Assembly: GCA_016722655.1 (NCBI GenBank)
Contig: JADKIR010000005.1
Location: 744,001 to 808,000 of the forward strand
DNA length: 64,000 nt
Origin: Cytophagaceae bacterium
GTDB lineage: Bacteria; Bacteroidota; Bacteroidia; Cytophagales; Spirosomataceae
Reading direction: 5' to 3'
Position 1 is the stretch's first letter; every line of letters starts with the position of its first letter. The position numbers and the translations under genes were made by a program. The notes under the pieces are model-generated. The model saw only the letters and a list, made by a program, of their open reading frames with translations, made no database searches and was not told where the DNA came from. Positions 15,682 to 24,394 of this stretch are shown in pieces.

Positions 15682-16506
15682 ATGAAAATAGACGCTCACC
15701 AGCATTTCTGGAAATATAATACTGAAGACTTCGGATGGATTGACGACAGCATGTCAGTAATTAAAAAAGATTTTTTACCGGAAAACCTTGCTCCCATATT
15801 AAAAGAAAATGGATTTGATGGATGTGTCTCGGTGCAGGTTAACCAGATTTTGGAAGAAAATGACTTTATGCTCGGACTTGCTGCCAAAAACGACTTCATT
15901 AAAGGGATTGTAGCATGGGTAGATTTGCAATCGGAGAATCTCAAAGAACAATTGCAGGAATTCAAGAAAACACCTGTCATCAAAGGCTTCAGGCATGTTT
16001 TACAAGCCGAAAAAGAAGGCTTTATTACTAATCCGGCATTTATATCCGGTGTAAAAACACTTTCAGAATTTGACTTTTGTTATGATATTTTAATTTTCCC
16101 TCACCAGCTCAAAGAAGCCAAAACTTTGATAAAAAATTGCCCTGACAATAAGTTTATAATCGACCATATGGCGAAACCTTACATAAAAGATAAAAAAGTA
16201 AGTCAATGGGCCAATTATATGCAAAAAATAGGGGAATTGCCCAATGTAATGTGTAAAGTGTCGGGAATGGTTACAGAAGCCGAATGGTCGGGCTGGCAAA
16301 AGGAAGATTTCTATATCTATCTCGATATGGTTTTAGGAGCTTTTGGTACAAAAAGACTGGTTTATGGCTCCGATTGGCCGGTTTGCACATTGGCAGCTCA
16401 GTATTCAAAACAACTGGAAATTGTGGAATCTTATTTCGAAAAACTCTCTTCAACCGAAAAATCTGATATTTTTGGAGGTAATGCCTGCAGATTTTATGGG
16501 ATTTGA
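15682..16506 (+). CDS. Amidohydrolase-2 family lactonase-like hydrolase
   Basis: The 274-residue protein starts at ATG 15682, since the metal-binding motif DAHQHFW must lie at the N-terminus. An in-frame ATG at 15607 would overlap the upstream gene. The TIM-barrel family signature continues with VSVQVN, GIVAWVDLQ, KGFRHVLQAE, FIIDHMAKPYI and YGSDWPVC, carrying the His and Asp ligands. This pattern fits the L-fuconolactonase / 2-pyrone-4,6-dicarboxylate lactonase group, which hydrolyses sugar or aromatic lactones. No fucose genes lie nearby, so the substrate is unknown. Confidence 0.85.
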   Translation: MKIDAHQHFWKYNTEDFGWIDDSMSVIKKDFLPENLAPILKENGFDGCVSVQVNQILEENDFMLGLAAKNDFIKGIVAWVDLQSENLKEQLQEFKKTPVIKGFRHVLQAEKEGFITNPAFISGVKTLSEFDFCYDILIFPHQLKEAKTLIKNCPDNKFIIDHMAKPYIKDKKVSQWANYMQKIGELPNVMCKVSGMVTEAEWSGWQKEDFYIYLDMVLGAFGTKRLVYGSDWPVCTLAAQYSKQLEIVESYFEKLSSTEKSDIFGGNACRFYGI

Positions 16507-16511
16507 AAAAT

Positions 16512-16541
16512 AAAAAGGCCATCCAAAGGACGGCCTTTTTT
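16512..16541 (+). terminator. Bidirectional intrinsic terminator
   Basis: AAAAAGGCC and GGCCTTTTT arms enclose an 11-nt loop between the convergent amidohydrolase and T9SS protein genes. A-tract and T-tract flank both sides, so it can stop transcripts from either direction. Confidence 0.85.
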
Positions 16542-16559
16542 AATATTCTACTATAAAAT

Positions 16560-17582
16560 TTATCTATGCAAAATCAAATTCTGAGTCATCGCCTCTTCTC
16601 CATTTACCACTCTGATAGTCAGGTTAGTTGTAACCAAACCTTTGGGTAAAGAATATGCTTTTCTCAGTTGCTGAACGGTACCTTCCATGCTCATCACTTT
16701 TCTACCATCCAGATTAACTATTTCAACGGTAATGTTGTCGGTATCTCTCATCCCGGTAAGTTTCAAATTAAACTCACCGTAGGTAGGATTAGGCCATACC
16801 CCAATTTCAGGAACAATGTTTTTGCCTTTACCTGATGTAAAACTTACACCGTTACTGGCATTAAAACCTTTTTTGGATTTTACCCAAACTCCACCTTTCA
16901 AATAGGCCACATCACTGTTGTCAGAAAGTTTAACATCCAAATCGGCATTGTTGGCTGTACTAAGCACCCAATACTCAGTTTGGTTGATTTCTTCCATATT
17001 GTAATCCAACTCAGTAGAAACATCCATTGGGTTGCGAGCTACATATTTGGCTTCTACTGTATTACCTTTAAGGTTTTTAACTTCAAAACTTCTCAAAGTT
17101 GCCCCATCACCCACCGGAAAGTCAAAACTTCCAACACCTGACTTTTGCATTGAACCAGCAACATGTGAAATATCACTTGCTCCAGTGTATTTTGCATTTT
17201 CACCAAGAGAAAGTACAGCATCTTCGGTAGTTACAATTCCTCTTTGAAAATTAATTGATTCATTTACTTTTACCGATGACTTAATGTTAATATCATTTTC
17301 AACGGAAATTCTTGAAACCTCTAATTTTTCAGAACCATTAATTTCTTGTGTGCTATTACCATTAAACACCATATCGCCTTTAGACGAAATTTTGGCATTG
17401 TTGGTAAGGTCACCTTTAAGAATCACCTTGCCGTTATTCGAAATCTCGCCATTGTTTACAACAGAAGACCCCAAACTAAGAACTGCACCCTCATTTACAT
17501 GAATAAGGGTAGAATTAACAACCTGAGCTGAAACTGAGCCGGCTATTAGTCCGATGCCTACTGAAAGTATTAATTTTTTCAT
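16560..17582 (-). CDS. Secreted beta-helix-like protein with T9SS sorting domain
   Basis: The product has 340 residues. Residues 1-19 are a signal peptide ending VSAQ. The mature N-terminal part is rich in short Asn/Gly strands (VNNGEISNNGKVILKG, then NNAKISSKGDMVFNG), a repeat suggesting a parallel beta-helix. A second domain (about 120-250) has HVAGSMQKSG and FDFPVGDGATLRSFEV, frequent in Bacteroidota surface proteins. The last 80 residues, from VWPNPTYGEFNLKLT, form a type A sorting domain for T9SS export. No catalytic residues are evident; a surface or adhesion role is inference. Confidence 0.82.
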   Translation of the reverse strand: MKKLILSVGIGLIAGSVSAQVVNSTLIHVNEGAVLSLGSSVVNNGEISNNGKVILKGDLTNNAKISSKGDMVFNGNSTQEINGSEKLEVSRISVENDINIKSSVKVNESINFQRGIVTTEDAVLSLGENAKYTGASDISHVAGSMQKSGVGSFDFPVGDGATLRSFEVKNLKGNTVEAKYVARNPMDVSTELDYNMEEINQTEYWVLSTANNADLDVKLSDNSDVAYLKGGVWVKSKKGFNASNGVSFTSGKGKNIVPEIGVWPNPTYGEFNLKLTGMRDTDNITVEIVNLDGRKVMSMEGTVQQLRKAYSLPKGLVTTNLTIRVVNGEEAMTQNLILHR

Positions 17583-17699
17583 ATTTTGAAATGTTTAATA
17601 TCGATTTGATGTATAAAATTAACCTTAAACTTATTTAAAAAAAAATATACAATTCATTTTTTATTAAATGGCTACCGCAAATTTTGAACCAAGATTACA

Positions 17700-18620
17700 T
17701 TATTTCATCCAATTGTGAGCTTGCATCCATTCTGCGAGCCTATCCGGCCATTTGGCAACCGGGCCGGTATTTGACTTTTTCATTGAAAATCCATGCCCTC
17801 CATTATCGTAAATGTGCATTTCTACAGGAATATTTTGCGATTTCAGTGCTTTTACATACTCAATACTATTACCCACCAATACACCATCGTCAATAGCATG
17901 AACCAAAAATGCCGGCGGTGTGTCTTTATTTACCTGAAGTTCATTGGAGTACTCTTTGATTTTTTCTAAAGAAATATTTTTATTTAAAAGATTATCTCTC
18001 GAGCCCAGGTGTGCCAGTCCATCAGTAAAACTAATAACCGGATACATCAAAATCGAAAAATCTGGTCTGACATTAACATTCGTATCTACGATTTCACCTA
18101 CCTGTTTATTAAAGTGTGTTGAAGCTGTTGCAGCCAAATGTCCACCCGCCGAAAAACCCATCACTCCTATTTTGACTGGATTCAATTTGTATCCAGTTGC
18201 ATTTTTTCTTACAAACCTAATGGCCTGCTGAATATCCTGAAGGGGTCTTATTTCCGAATTCTCAAAAAGCTCCGGCTGTGGAAGTCTGTATTTCAAAACA
18301 AAGGCGGTTACTCCTCTTTTGGCAAACCATTCCCCTATACTGGTACCTTCATGGTCCCATGCCAATATGTAATAGCCTCCGCCAGGACAGATGATAACAG
18401 CAGCATCGGAGGTTTTATTTTTTGGTAAAAAAACTGTAAGGGTGGGTATAGTAATATCCCTTAGCCTTGTAATTCCGTCAGTTTCCCCAACTTTCAAATC
18501 TTCCTTAACATTTAAACCCGGTTTCAAGCCGGGTGCTGCACCTTCATATAAAGGGATAATTTTGGTTTGAGCTATCAAAATATTCAATGATATTATCCAG
18601 AAAAACAATACTTTAACCAT
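17700..18620 (-). CDS. Exported alpha/beta hydrolase (acetylxylan-esterase/BD-FAE-like)
   Basis: A 306-residue hydrolase with a signal peptide (residues 1-17). The oxyanion region is ICPGGGYYILAWDHEG and the nucleophile elbow is MGFSAGGHLAAT. A late Asp occurs in VHAIDDGVLV and the His in NGGHGF. This layout matches the bifunctional feruloyl/acetyl-xylan esterase (DUF303-adjacent) group of carbohydrate esterases. It probably deacylates plant polysaccharide fragments in the periplasm. No xylanase is in the window. The neighbouring PorE-like gene, 24 nt upstream, may share its transcript. Confidence 0.85.
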   Translation of the reverse strand: MVKVLFFWIISLNILIAQTKIIPLYEGAAPGLKPGLNVKEDLKVGETDGITRLRDITIPTLTVFLPKNKTSDAAVIICPGGGYYILAWDHEGTSIGEWFAKRGVTAFVLKYRLPQPELFENSEIRPLQDIQQAIRFVRKNATGYKLNPVKIGVMGFSAGGHLAATASTHFNKQVGEIVDTNVNVRPDFSILMYPVISFTDGLAHLGSRDNLLNKNISLEKIKEYSNELQVNKDTPPAFLVHAIDDGVLVGNSIEYVKALKSQNIPVEMHIYDNGGHGFSMKKSNTGPVAKWPDRLAEWMQAHNWMK

Positions 18621-18644
18621 TTCAAAATTATTATTTCATGAAAA

Positions 18645-20681
18645 CTATTCAGATTCTGTGGCTTTGATAAATTCCAGAACTTTAAATTCGGTTCTCCGGT
18701 TTACCTGATGCTCTTCTTCATCTTTGGCATTCTGAATAATTAACTCTGTTTCACCATAGCCTTTTGCTTCCAGCCTTTCCTTGGATATCCCTTTGATAGA
18801 CAAATAGTTAATAACCGCCTCAGCACGTCTTTGCGACAATCTGATGTTATACAAATCGGTCCCTCTGATATCGGTATGTGATCCCAGCTCAATTTTTATG
18901 GTAGGATTATCCTTTAAAATCTGTACCAGTTTGTCCAATTCCAGAGCTGCATCGGGTCTGATATCATATTTGTCGAGATCATAATATATATTTTCCAGCC
19001 TGAAAGTTTTTCCAATAAAGATTTGCTCAAGATTTATGTTGGTAATATAAGTTGTATCAGTTACAGGTTTTGTTAACAATGGTACGGGAATGCTTCTACC
19101 ATACATCGTAAATTCGGCTCTTTTTGATAAAAACCCACTTTTTTCTGCGAGAATCACATAATCAGTATCTTCTTCCAATTTTATTGGTTCCGATTTTCCA
19201 TTCGTCAGCATGTGCTCACTAATTTGCTCTTCAATGCCTCCTTCGATTTTCAGAACTTTGATACCAGAAGAATCTAAAGCAACAGTTTTGTCGGCTATTT
19301 GTGTAAATACATTAACGTTTAAATAATAATTAACTACCTTACTATTTTCACTTTCAGGAGTGCCTGAAGGTTTATTATTGGGGTTTTCTCCATTTTCGGC
19401 TACTTCTTCTTCTTTAGGTTTTGGCGGAGCCTGATAGAAATAGATATCATCAGAGCCCTTGCCTGCAGCACGGTTTGACGTAAAAAACTGATTTCCATTT
19501 TCATCAAAAGACAAGCCAAAATCATCCATTGAGCTGTTGTATGGAAGTCCGAGATTTTCAACAGTAATTTTTCCTCCAGACCTAACCGCAACAAATAAAT
19601 CCAGTTTACCAAGCCCGGGATGCCCGTCAGAAGCAAAATAAAGTTTGCCATCTTCTGACACAAAAGGAAACATTTCATCGCCGGCGGTATTTATTGCTTT
19701 ACCCATGTTGGCCGCATTCCCAAATCGACCCGAGGCATCCATATTAACCCGGTAAATATCTAATCCACCACTCCCACCAGGTCTGTCGGAGGCAAAATAC
19801 AAGGTTTTTCCATCACGTGAAAAGGCAGGAGAACCATCCCAAGATGCCGAATCTGAGGCACTTACCAATCGAGGCTCAGTCCAACCTTCACCCGCCACAT
19901 ATCTGCTTAGATACAAATCCACATCAGAGGAATTATCTTTTCTTTTACCCGAATTTCCTCTGGCAAAAACCATGGTTTTACCATCAGGAGTAAAAGTAGG
20001 TGAGCCTTCATTCCTGTCAGGGTCCAGAATTTTTGAAGAAAAGGGTTCTACGGTTCCCTGCACGGAGAGGTCTTCTTTAATTTTTACTTTGTAAATTCCG
20101 AGAAATGGCAGACCATTGGAATATGTTTTCTCTTTTTTACTGGCCGAAAAAACAAAAGATCCATCCAGTATCATTCCTGAATACTCGATACCCCAGGTAT
20201 TCAATTCTGATAAATTTTTAAACTCCAGCCCGGCATTTTTTTCTTTTAGAGAGCCAATCATCTGTAATGTATTGGTTTCACGGAGGGCTCTTTCGGTGAG
20301 CACTTTATTGGCGGGTTTGGTTTCAAGAAATTTCTGAAAATAGTCTTTTGCCATATCGTACTCTTCGTTTGATTTGAGTGCGTAGGCATAATTGAAAAGC
20401 AAATCAGGATCAGAAACATCCTTTTTTACAGCTTTTTCATAATAAGGAAGAGCTTCTATCCAGCGGTTTGACAAACGATAAGAATCTGCGATTTTGAGAT
20501 TCAAAACTCCAACCTGGCTACTGTCAATATCTTTAACTTTTAAAAACTCTTTGATTGCAATATCAAAATTGCCACTTTCCATGCTACTCAGTCCTCTTTT
20601 ATAGTTTTTTATTTGTGAAAAACTCTCGAAAGAACTAAAACCGAAATACAATCCAAAAAGCACAATGATAATTTTTCTCAT
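18645..20681 (-). CDS. PorE-like TPR / beta-propeller / OmpA protein
   Basis: The 678-residue protein has the architecture of PorE, the T9SS component linking the secretion ring to peptidoglycan. It has a signal peptide, TPR repeats (about 25-155), a PD40 WD40-like propeller (about 165-415, for example GSPTFTPDGKTMVFARG and GSPAFSRDGKTLYFASD), a carboxypeptidase-regulatory-like domain (about 450-545) and a C-terminal OmpA domain (about 560-670). The latter has the peptidoglycan-binding NIRLSQRRAEAVINYL block. Length equals PorE's. No lipobox cysteine is visible after the signal. Bacteroidota have several such paralogues, so the T9SS role is likely but unproven. Confidence 0.8.
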   Translation of the reverse strand: MRKIIIVLFGLYFGFSSFESFSQIKNYKRGLSSMESGNFDIAIKEFLKVKDIDSSQVGVLNLKIADSYRLSNRWIEALPYYEKAVKKDVSDPDLLFNYAYALKSNEEYDMAKDYFQKFLETKPANKVLTERALRETNTLQMIGSLKEKNAGLEFKNLSELNTWGIEYSGMILDGSFVFSASKKEKTYSNGLPFLGIYKVKIKEDLSVQGTVEPFSSKILDPDRNEGSPTFTPDGKTMVFARGNSGKRKDNSSDVDLYLSRYVAGEGWTEPRLVSASDSASWDGSPAFSRDGKTLYFASDRPGGSGGLDIYRVNMDASGRFGNAANMGKAINTAGDEMFPFVSEDGKLYFASDGHPGLGKLDLFVAVRSGGKITVENLGLPYNSSMDDFGLSFDENGNQFFTSNRAAGKGSDDIYFYQAPPKPKEEEVAENGENPNNKPSGTPESENSKVVNYYLNVNVFTQIADKTVALDSSGIKVLKIEGGIEEQISEHMLTNGKSEPIKLEEDTDYVILAEKSGFLSKRAEFTMYGRSIPVPLLTKPVTDTTYITNINLEQIFIGKTFRLENIYYDLDKYDIRPDAALELDKLVQILKDNPTIKIELGSHTDIRGTDLYNIRLSQRRAEAVINYLSIKGISKERLEAKGYGETELIIQNAKDEEEHQVNRRTEFKVLEFIKATESE

Positions 20682-21059
20682 AAAACTATTTACAAATTTT
20701 TCTGCCAGTCAGGATTCAAAAAAATGATTTTCAACAAATATAAAACGGCAGTAGGTTTTTATTGTTGTGAATTAAAAAAAAATACGAAATTGAGAGTGAT
20801 AATGTTACAAATTATCCTAACAAAATGTTAAAAGTTTAGCCTAATTGCCAACTTTCAAAATATAATTATCTCACTTTTAGTAAATTATAATTCCAAAAAA
20901 TTGATTTATTTATAAAAAAAATTTGGAAATACAAATTATACCTCTACCTTTACAGCGTTTTCGAGTTTTCTTCGTTTGCCTTTCTGGTATAATTACCAAT
21001 TATTCTTTGAATTCGCTACGTTGTTTTGCTCTATTTTTCAAATTTTATTTTTTTTTCAA
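20682..21059. other. 378-bp divergent intergenic region
   Basis: It separates the PorE-like gene (minus) from the RRM gene (plus). It is very AT-rich, with A-runs near 20775 and 20915. The part next to the RRM gene (about 20955-21059) is pyrimidine-rich and likely an untranslated leader. I see no further gene or tRNA. Confidence 0.6.
20922..20952 (+). promoter_or_regulatory. Candidate promoter of the RRM gene
   Basis: TTTG (20922-20925), 19 nt, then TACCTTTA (20945-20952), one base from TAnnTTTG. It would give a leader of about 100 nt before the RRM start, unusually long here. Confidence 0.45.
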
Positions 21060-21332
21060 ATGAACATTTTCGTAGCAAAATTGAATTACGACACTTCTGA
21101 TGACACTCTATTGGGTGCATTTGAAGAATTTGGCACTGTTGATTCAGCCAAAATTATTATGGACAAATTTACAGGTCGCTCAAAAGGCTTTGGCTTTGTA
21201 GAAATGCCAGATGACGCTGAGGCAAAAAATGCCATTAACGCTCTGAATGAAACAGAACTTGACGGACGTACTATTGTGGTTAAAGTAGCTGAACCAAAAG
21301 GCGAAAGACCTCAAAGAAGAGAAAGATATTAA
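21060..21332 (+). CDS. RNA-binding protein with a single RRM
   Basis: The 90-residue protein starts at ATG 21060; an upstream in-frame ATG at 20976 would add 28 hydrophobic residues foreign to the family. It is a single RNA recognition motif. RNP2 is IFVAKL near the start and RNP1 is KGFGFVEM (about residues 43-50), with aromatics for base stacking. A short basic tail (PKGERPQRRERY) follows. Such glycine-rich-RBP-like proteins are common in Bacteroidota and cyanobacteria, often cold-induced. The long leader would suit post-transcriptional control (inference). Confidence 0.9.
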   Translation: MNIFVAKLNYDTSDDTLLGAFEEFGTVDSAKIIMDKFTGRSKGFGFVEMPDDAEAKNAINALNETELDGRTIVVKVAEPKGERPQRRERY

Positions 21333-21354
21333 TCCGTCGTGATTCAATTTGAGG

Positions 21355-21388
21355 AGTACCTCACCCATGGGTGAGGTACTTTTTTTTA
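21355..21388 (+). terminator. Intrinsic terminator after the RRM gene
   Basis: Perfect arms AGTACCTCACCCA and TGGGTGAGGTACT are followed by eight T (to 21388). This is one of the strongest terminators in the window. Confidence 0.9.
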
Positions 21389-21592
21389 TTCCTTTTTGTC
21401 TGAAGTATTCAGCCCGATAACAGTGTAAAGAGGGCAAAAACTAATTAGACTGGTAAGTAAAAATACGACGGCAATAACTAAAGCAACTATGCCCCATGTG
21501 CCGGTAAGTGTACCATTGTAATAAAGAAAAGCCAGAACCAGAGCCACCAAAACCCGGAGGCCGCGATCAATCAATCCCATGTTTTTTTTCAT
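21386..21592 (-). CDS. DUF2892/YgaP-like small membrane protein
   Basis: A 68-residue protein with two hydrophobic segments (about 13-27 and 31-50) after the motif NMGLIDRGLRVLVA. It ends in SFCPLYTVIGLNTSDKKE. The N-terminal NxGxxDRxxR and CPLYxxxGxxT motifs define the DUF2892 family, the membrane part of YgaP rhodanese proteins. The conserved cysteine in the CPLY motif is present. Function is unknown; rhodanese-linked members suggest sulfur metabolism, which nothing nearby supports. Confidence 0.88.
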   Translation of the reverse strand: MKKNMGLIDRGLRVLVALVLAFLYYNGTLTGTWGIVALVIAVVFLLTSLISFCPLYTVIGLNTSDKKE

Positions 21593-21771
21593 AATAATTT
21601 AAGGTTTGTTTGCTTAAATTTAAATCATAAATGTCTGAAATCAAAGTGTTTTGTAAAATAATTAAAGTAGTTGTTCTTAAAAATAGAATCATTTTTCCAA
21701 TATCAATTTTCTATAAATAATAAAAACAAATCCAATAGATAAAAAAATATGGCAGGTAAAAACAATGCCGA

Positions 21772-21803
21772 TTTGCCAAAACATAAGAATTAGAGTAATT
21801 TTG
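21772..21803 (+). promoter_or_regulatory. Promoter of ychF
   Basis: TTTG (21772-21775), 20 nt, then TAATTTTG (21796-21803), a perfect TAnnTTTG box. It predicts a leader of about 10-15 nt before the ATG at 21822. Confidence 0.55.
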
Positions 21804-21821
21804 CGAAAAAATTAAGAAAAT

Positions 21822-22925
21822 ATGGCTTTAAGAGCTGGGATAGTAGGCTTACCCAATGTAGGCAAATCAACACTTTTCAATGCGGTTTCAACCAGTGCTA
21901 AAGCACAGGCCTCAAATTATAGATTTTGTACAATAGACCCCAATGTGGGCCTGGTTGATGTACCTGATACCCGTCTTGATCAATTGGAAGAAATTGTAAA
22001 GCCAAACCGGGTAGTACCCACTCAAATAGAGATTGTGGATATCGCCGGACTTGTGAAAGGAGCAAGCCGTGGAGAAGGACTGGGAAATAAATTTTTGGCC
22101 AATATCCGTGAGGTAGATGCCATAATTCATGTGGTGAGATGCTTTGAAGACGAAAATGTACTTAGAGAGGAAGGTCAAATCAATCCTGTTTCAGATAAGG
22201 AAATAATTGATACAGAGCTGCAACTGAAAGACCTTGAAAGCGTAGAAAAGAAAATTCAGAAAATCGCCAAACAAGCACGTGTAGGCGGAGATGCCCTGGC
22301 AAAGATTGATTTGGAAATATGTGAAAGAGTAAAATCATGGCTCGAGCAAGGCAAAAACGTAAGACAATTGGGCTTGACCAAAGAAGAGATGGTTTCGGTA
22401 GAAGATATGTTTTTGTTGACAATCAAACCTACACTTTATGTTGCCAATGTGGACGAGGCCTCAATGCTAACAGGGAATAAATATTCCGAGATGCTTCAAA
22501 AAGTAGCAGATGAAGAAGGAAATCAAATGATTGTTTTGAACAACTCCATTGAAGCACAGATTTCGGAGATGGAAGATGCCGACGACAAAGCAATGTTTTT
22601 TGAAGAATACAAAATGACTGAGCCAGGGTTGAACAAATTGATCCGTTCGGCATATACGCTGCTTGATTTAGCTACCTATTTTACTGCCGGTGTACAGGAA
22701 GTTCGTGCCTGGACAATCCACAAAGGATGGAAGGCACCTCAGGCGGCTGGTGTGATTCATACCGATTTTGAAAAAGGATTTATCAAAGCAGAGGTGATTG
22801 CGTTTGATGACCGAATTAATTATGGCACCGAAGCCGCATGTCGCGAAGCCGGAAAACTTAGAATTGAAGGAAAAGAATATATCGTTAAAGATGGAGATGT
22901 GATGCATTTCAGATTTAATGTCTGA
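21822..22925 (+). CDS. ychF: Redox-responsive ATPase YchF (Obg-like)
   Basis: This is full-length YchF/OLA1 (367 residues). The P-loop is GLPNVGKST, switch regions include YRFCTIDPNVGLVDVPD and DIAGLVKGASRGEGLGN, and the G4 position reads NVDE in place of NKxD, explaining the ATP preference. A coiled-coil (about 130-210) is followed by a C-terminal TGS domain ending DGDVMHFRFNV. YchF binds ribosomes and dampens stress responses. It has its own promoter and is a single-gene unit. Confidence 0.97.
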   Translation: MALRAGIVGLPNVGKSTLFNAVSTSAKAQASNYRFCTIDPNVGLVDVPDTRLDQLEEIVKPNRVVPTQIEIVDIAGLVKGASRGEGLGNKFLANIREVDAIIHVVRCFEDENVLREEGQINPVSDKEIIDTELQLKDLESVEKKIQKIAKQARVGGDALAKIDLEICERVKSWLEQGKNVRQLGLTKEEMVSVEDMFLLTIKPTLYVANVDEASMLTGNKYSEMLQKVADEEGNQMIVLNNSIEAQISEMEDADDKAMFFEEYKMTEPGLNKLIRSAYTLLDLATYFTAGVQEVRAWTIHKGWKAPQAAGVIHTDFEKGFIKAEVIAFDDRINYGTEAACREAGKLRIEGKEYIVKDGDVMHFRFNV

Positions 22926-22943
22926 AAAACTGATATAAATTAA

Positions 22944-22979
22944 AAGAAATGGCAGCCCTAAAAGCTGCCTTTTCTTTTA
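22944..22979 (+). terminator. Bidirectional terminator between ychF and the helicase gene
   Basis: GGCAGC (22951-22956) and GCTGCC (22964-22969) pair around CCTAAAA, with T-rich sequence on the right and AAAAG on the left. It lies between two convergent genes and touches the helicase stop codon. Confidence 0.8.
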
Positions 22980-24275
22980 TCTTGCCAATTCTATCTTCAT
23001 TTTTTTGCCTTTGATTTTTTGGTCTTTTATGGTTTTAAGAAAGGAAACCAGTTTAGAACTTTTGACTGCCACATAAGAAACAAAATCCTGCACTTCTATC
23101 CTACCCAATTCCTCTTTATTAAGACCCCCTTTTTGTAAACAAAAACCTACAATATCAATTTTGTTAATTTTGTCTTTTTTTCCGCCACTGAAATAAACCG
23201 TACTCCAAATTTCCTTTGCCGGGAGTTTTTGTTTTTCTTCCAGAATGAGTTCTGTTGCTAAATCTCCGACATAATCGGGTAATTTCTCCTCAGGATTATC
23301 AAAAAAATAGGCTGTTCCTGAAGCATTCATTCTGGCAGTGCGGCCATTGCGATGTATAAATTCCTGAGCATGAAATGGAAGAGAATAGTGTATAACATTC
23401 TCAATTTCAGGGATATCTAAACCTCTTGCCGCTAAATCGGTGCTTATCAAATACCTTACGCTACCATTGCGGAATTTTATCAAAGCTTTTTCCCGGTCAA
23501 CTTGTTCTATTTTCCCATGAAAAATTACACAATTGATTTGTTTCTGGTATAATAAACCGGCCAGCTCCTCCGCTTCATCGCGTTGGTTGCAGAAAATCAA
23601 AGTAGGTTCCTGAGAAATTTGGCCTAAAAGTGTAATTATCGCCTCAGATTTGTTTTTTGTTTTCACAAATCTCAAACTCAATTTTTGGTTTCCAGACTTT
23701 TCATCAATAAAATCCAAAACATTTAAATGTTCAGAATCCACAAATTCCGGAATGCTAATACCTTGCGTTGCAGAAACAAAAACCTGTTTAGAAGGTTTGG
23801 GCAGATTATCAAGTATATATTGAATCTGTTCATGGAAACCCATCTCCAGTGACTTGTCAAATTCGTCGTAAACAATGGTTTTAATACTTTTGGATTGTAT
23901 GGAATTTCGGGTAAAATGATCAGCAATACGGCCTGGAGTACCCACCAGTACCAATGGAGGATTTTTGAGGTTATTCATCTCGACCTCCACGGTATGGCCA
24001 CCATAAAAAGAATTGATTTTAATTCCGGTACCCATTTCCCGCCAAACTGACTCAATTTGCATCGCCAACTCACGGGAAGGTGCCAAAATAAGCACTTGAA
24101 TTTGAGGTAAATCTTTATTGATAATATCCAGCAATGGAATCAAAAATGCCAGTGTTTTTCCGGAACCGGTAGGAGATAAAAGTAAAGTATTTTTATTCTC
24201 TGAAATGCTTTTCTCAGCCTCAAGCTGCATTTCATTTCTCTCTGCAATTCCGAGTTTCTTCAAGATTTTTTCCAT
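22977..24275 (-). CDS. DbpA-like DEAD-box RNA helicase
   Basis: The 432-residue helicase has motif I SPTGSGKT, Ia PSRELAMQ, III SATQ, V and VI (STDLAARGLDIPE and HRNGRTARM). Motif II reads DEFD instead of DEAD. The C-terminal 70 residues, with KINKIDIVGFCLQKGG and DFVSYVAV, are a DbpA-type RNA-binding domain that in E. coli DbpA recognises hairpin 92 of 23S rRNA. A role in large-subunit assembly is therefore likely. The protein is shorter than E. coli DbpA (457), mostly at the N-terminus. Confidence 0.88.
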   Translation of the reverse strand: MEKILKKLGIAERNEMQLEAEKSISENKNTLLLSPTGSGKTLAFLIPLLDIINKDLPQIQVLILAPSRELAMQIESVWREMGTGIKINSFYGGHTVEVEMNNLKNPPLVLVGTPGRIADHFTRNSIQSKSIKTIVYDEFDKSLEMGFHEQIQYILDNLPKPSKQVFVSATQGISIPEFVDSEHLNVLDFIDEKSGNQKLSLRFVKTKNKSEAIITLLGQISQEPTLIFCNQRDEAEELAGLLYQKQINCVIFHGKIEQVDREKALIKFRNGSVRYLISTDLAARGLDIPEIENVIHYSLPFHAQEFIHRNGRTARMNASGTAYFFDNPEEKLPDYVGDLATELILEEKQKLPAKEIWSTVYFSGGKKDKINKIDIVGFCLQKGGLNKEELGRIEVQDFVSYVAVKSSKLVSFLKTIKDQKIKGKKMKIELAR

Positions 24276-24313
24276 TTTGCAAAGGTAGATAAAGATTTGG
24301 GGATATTTTCGGA

Positions 24314-24346
24314 CAAAAAAATGTCACCCGGTTAGAGGTGACATTT
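24314..24346 (-). terminator. Intrinsic terminator after the GH3/beta-lactamase gene
   Basis: On the minus strand, ATGTCACC and GGTGACAT arms are followed by an uninterrupted U-run (A-run at 24315-24321 on plus). It ends the transcript of the large hydrolase gene stopping at 24395. Confidence 0.8.
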
Positions 24347-24394
24347 AATCATGAAAGGTATTTTTGTTTTTTGATAGTCAAAATTTCTCTGATC

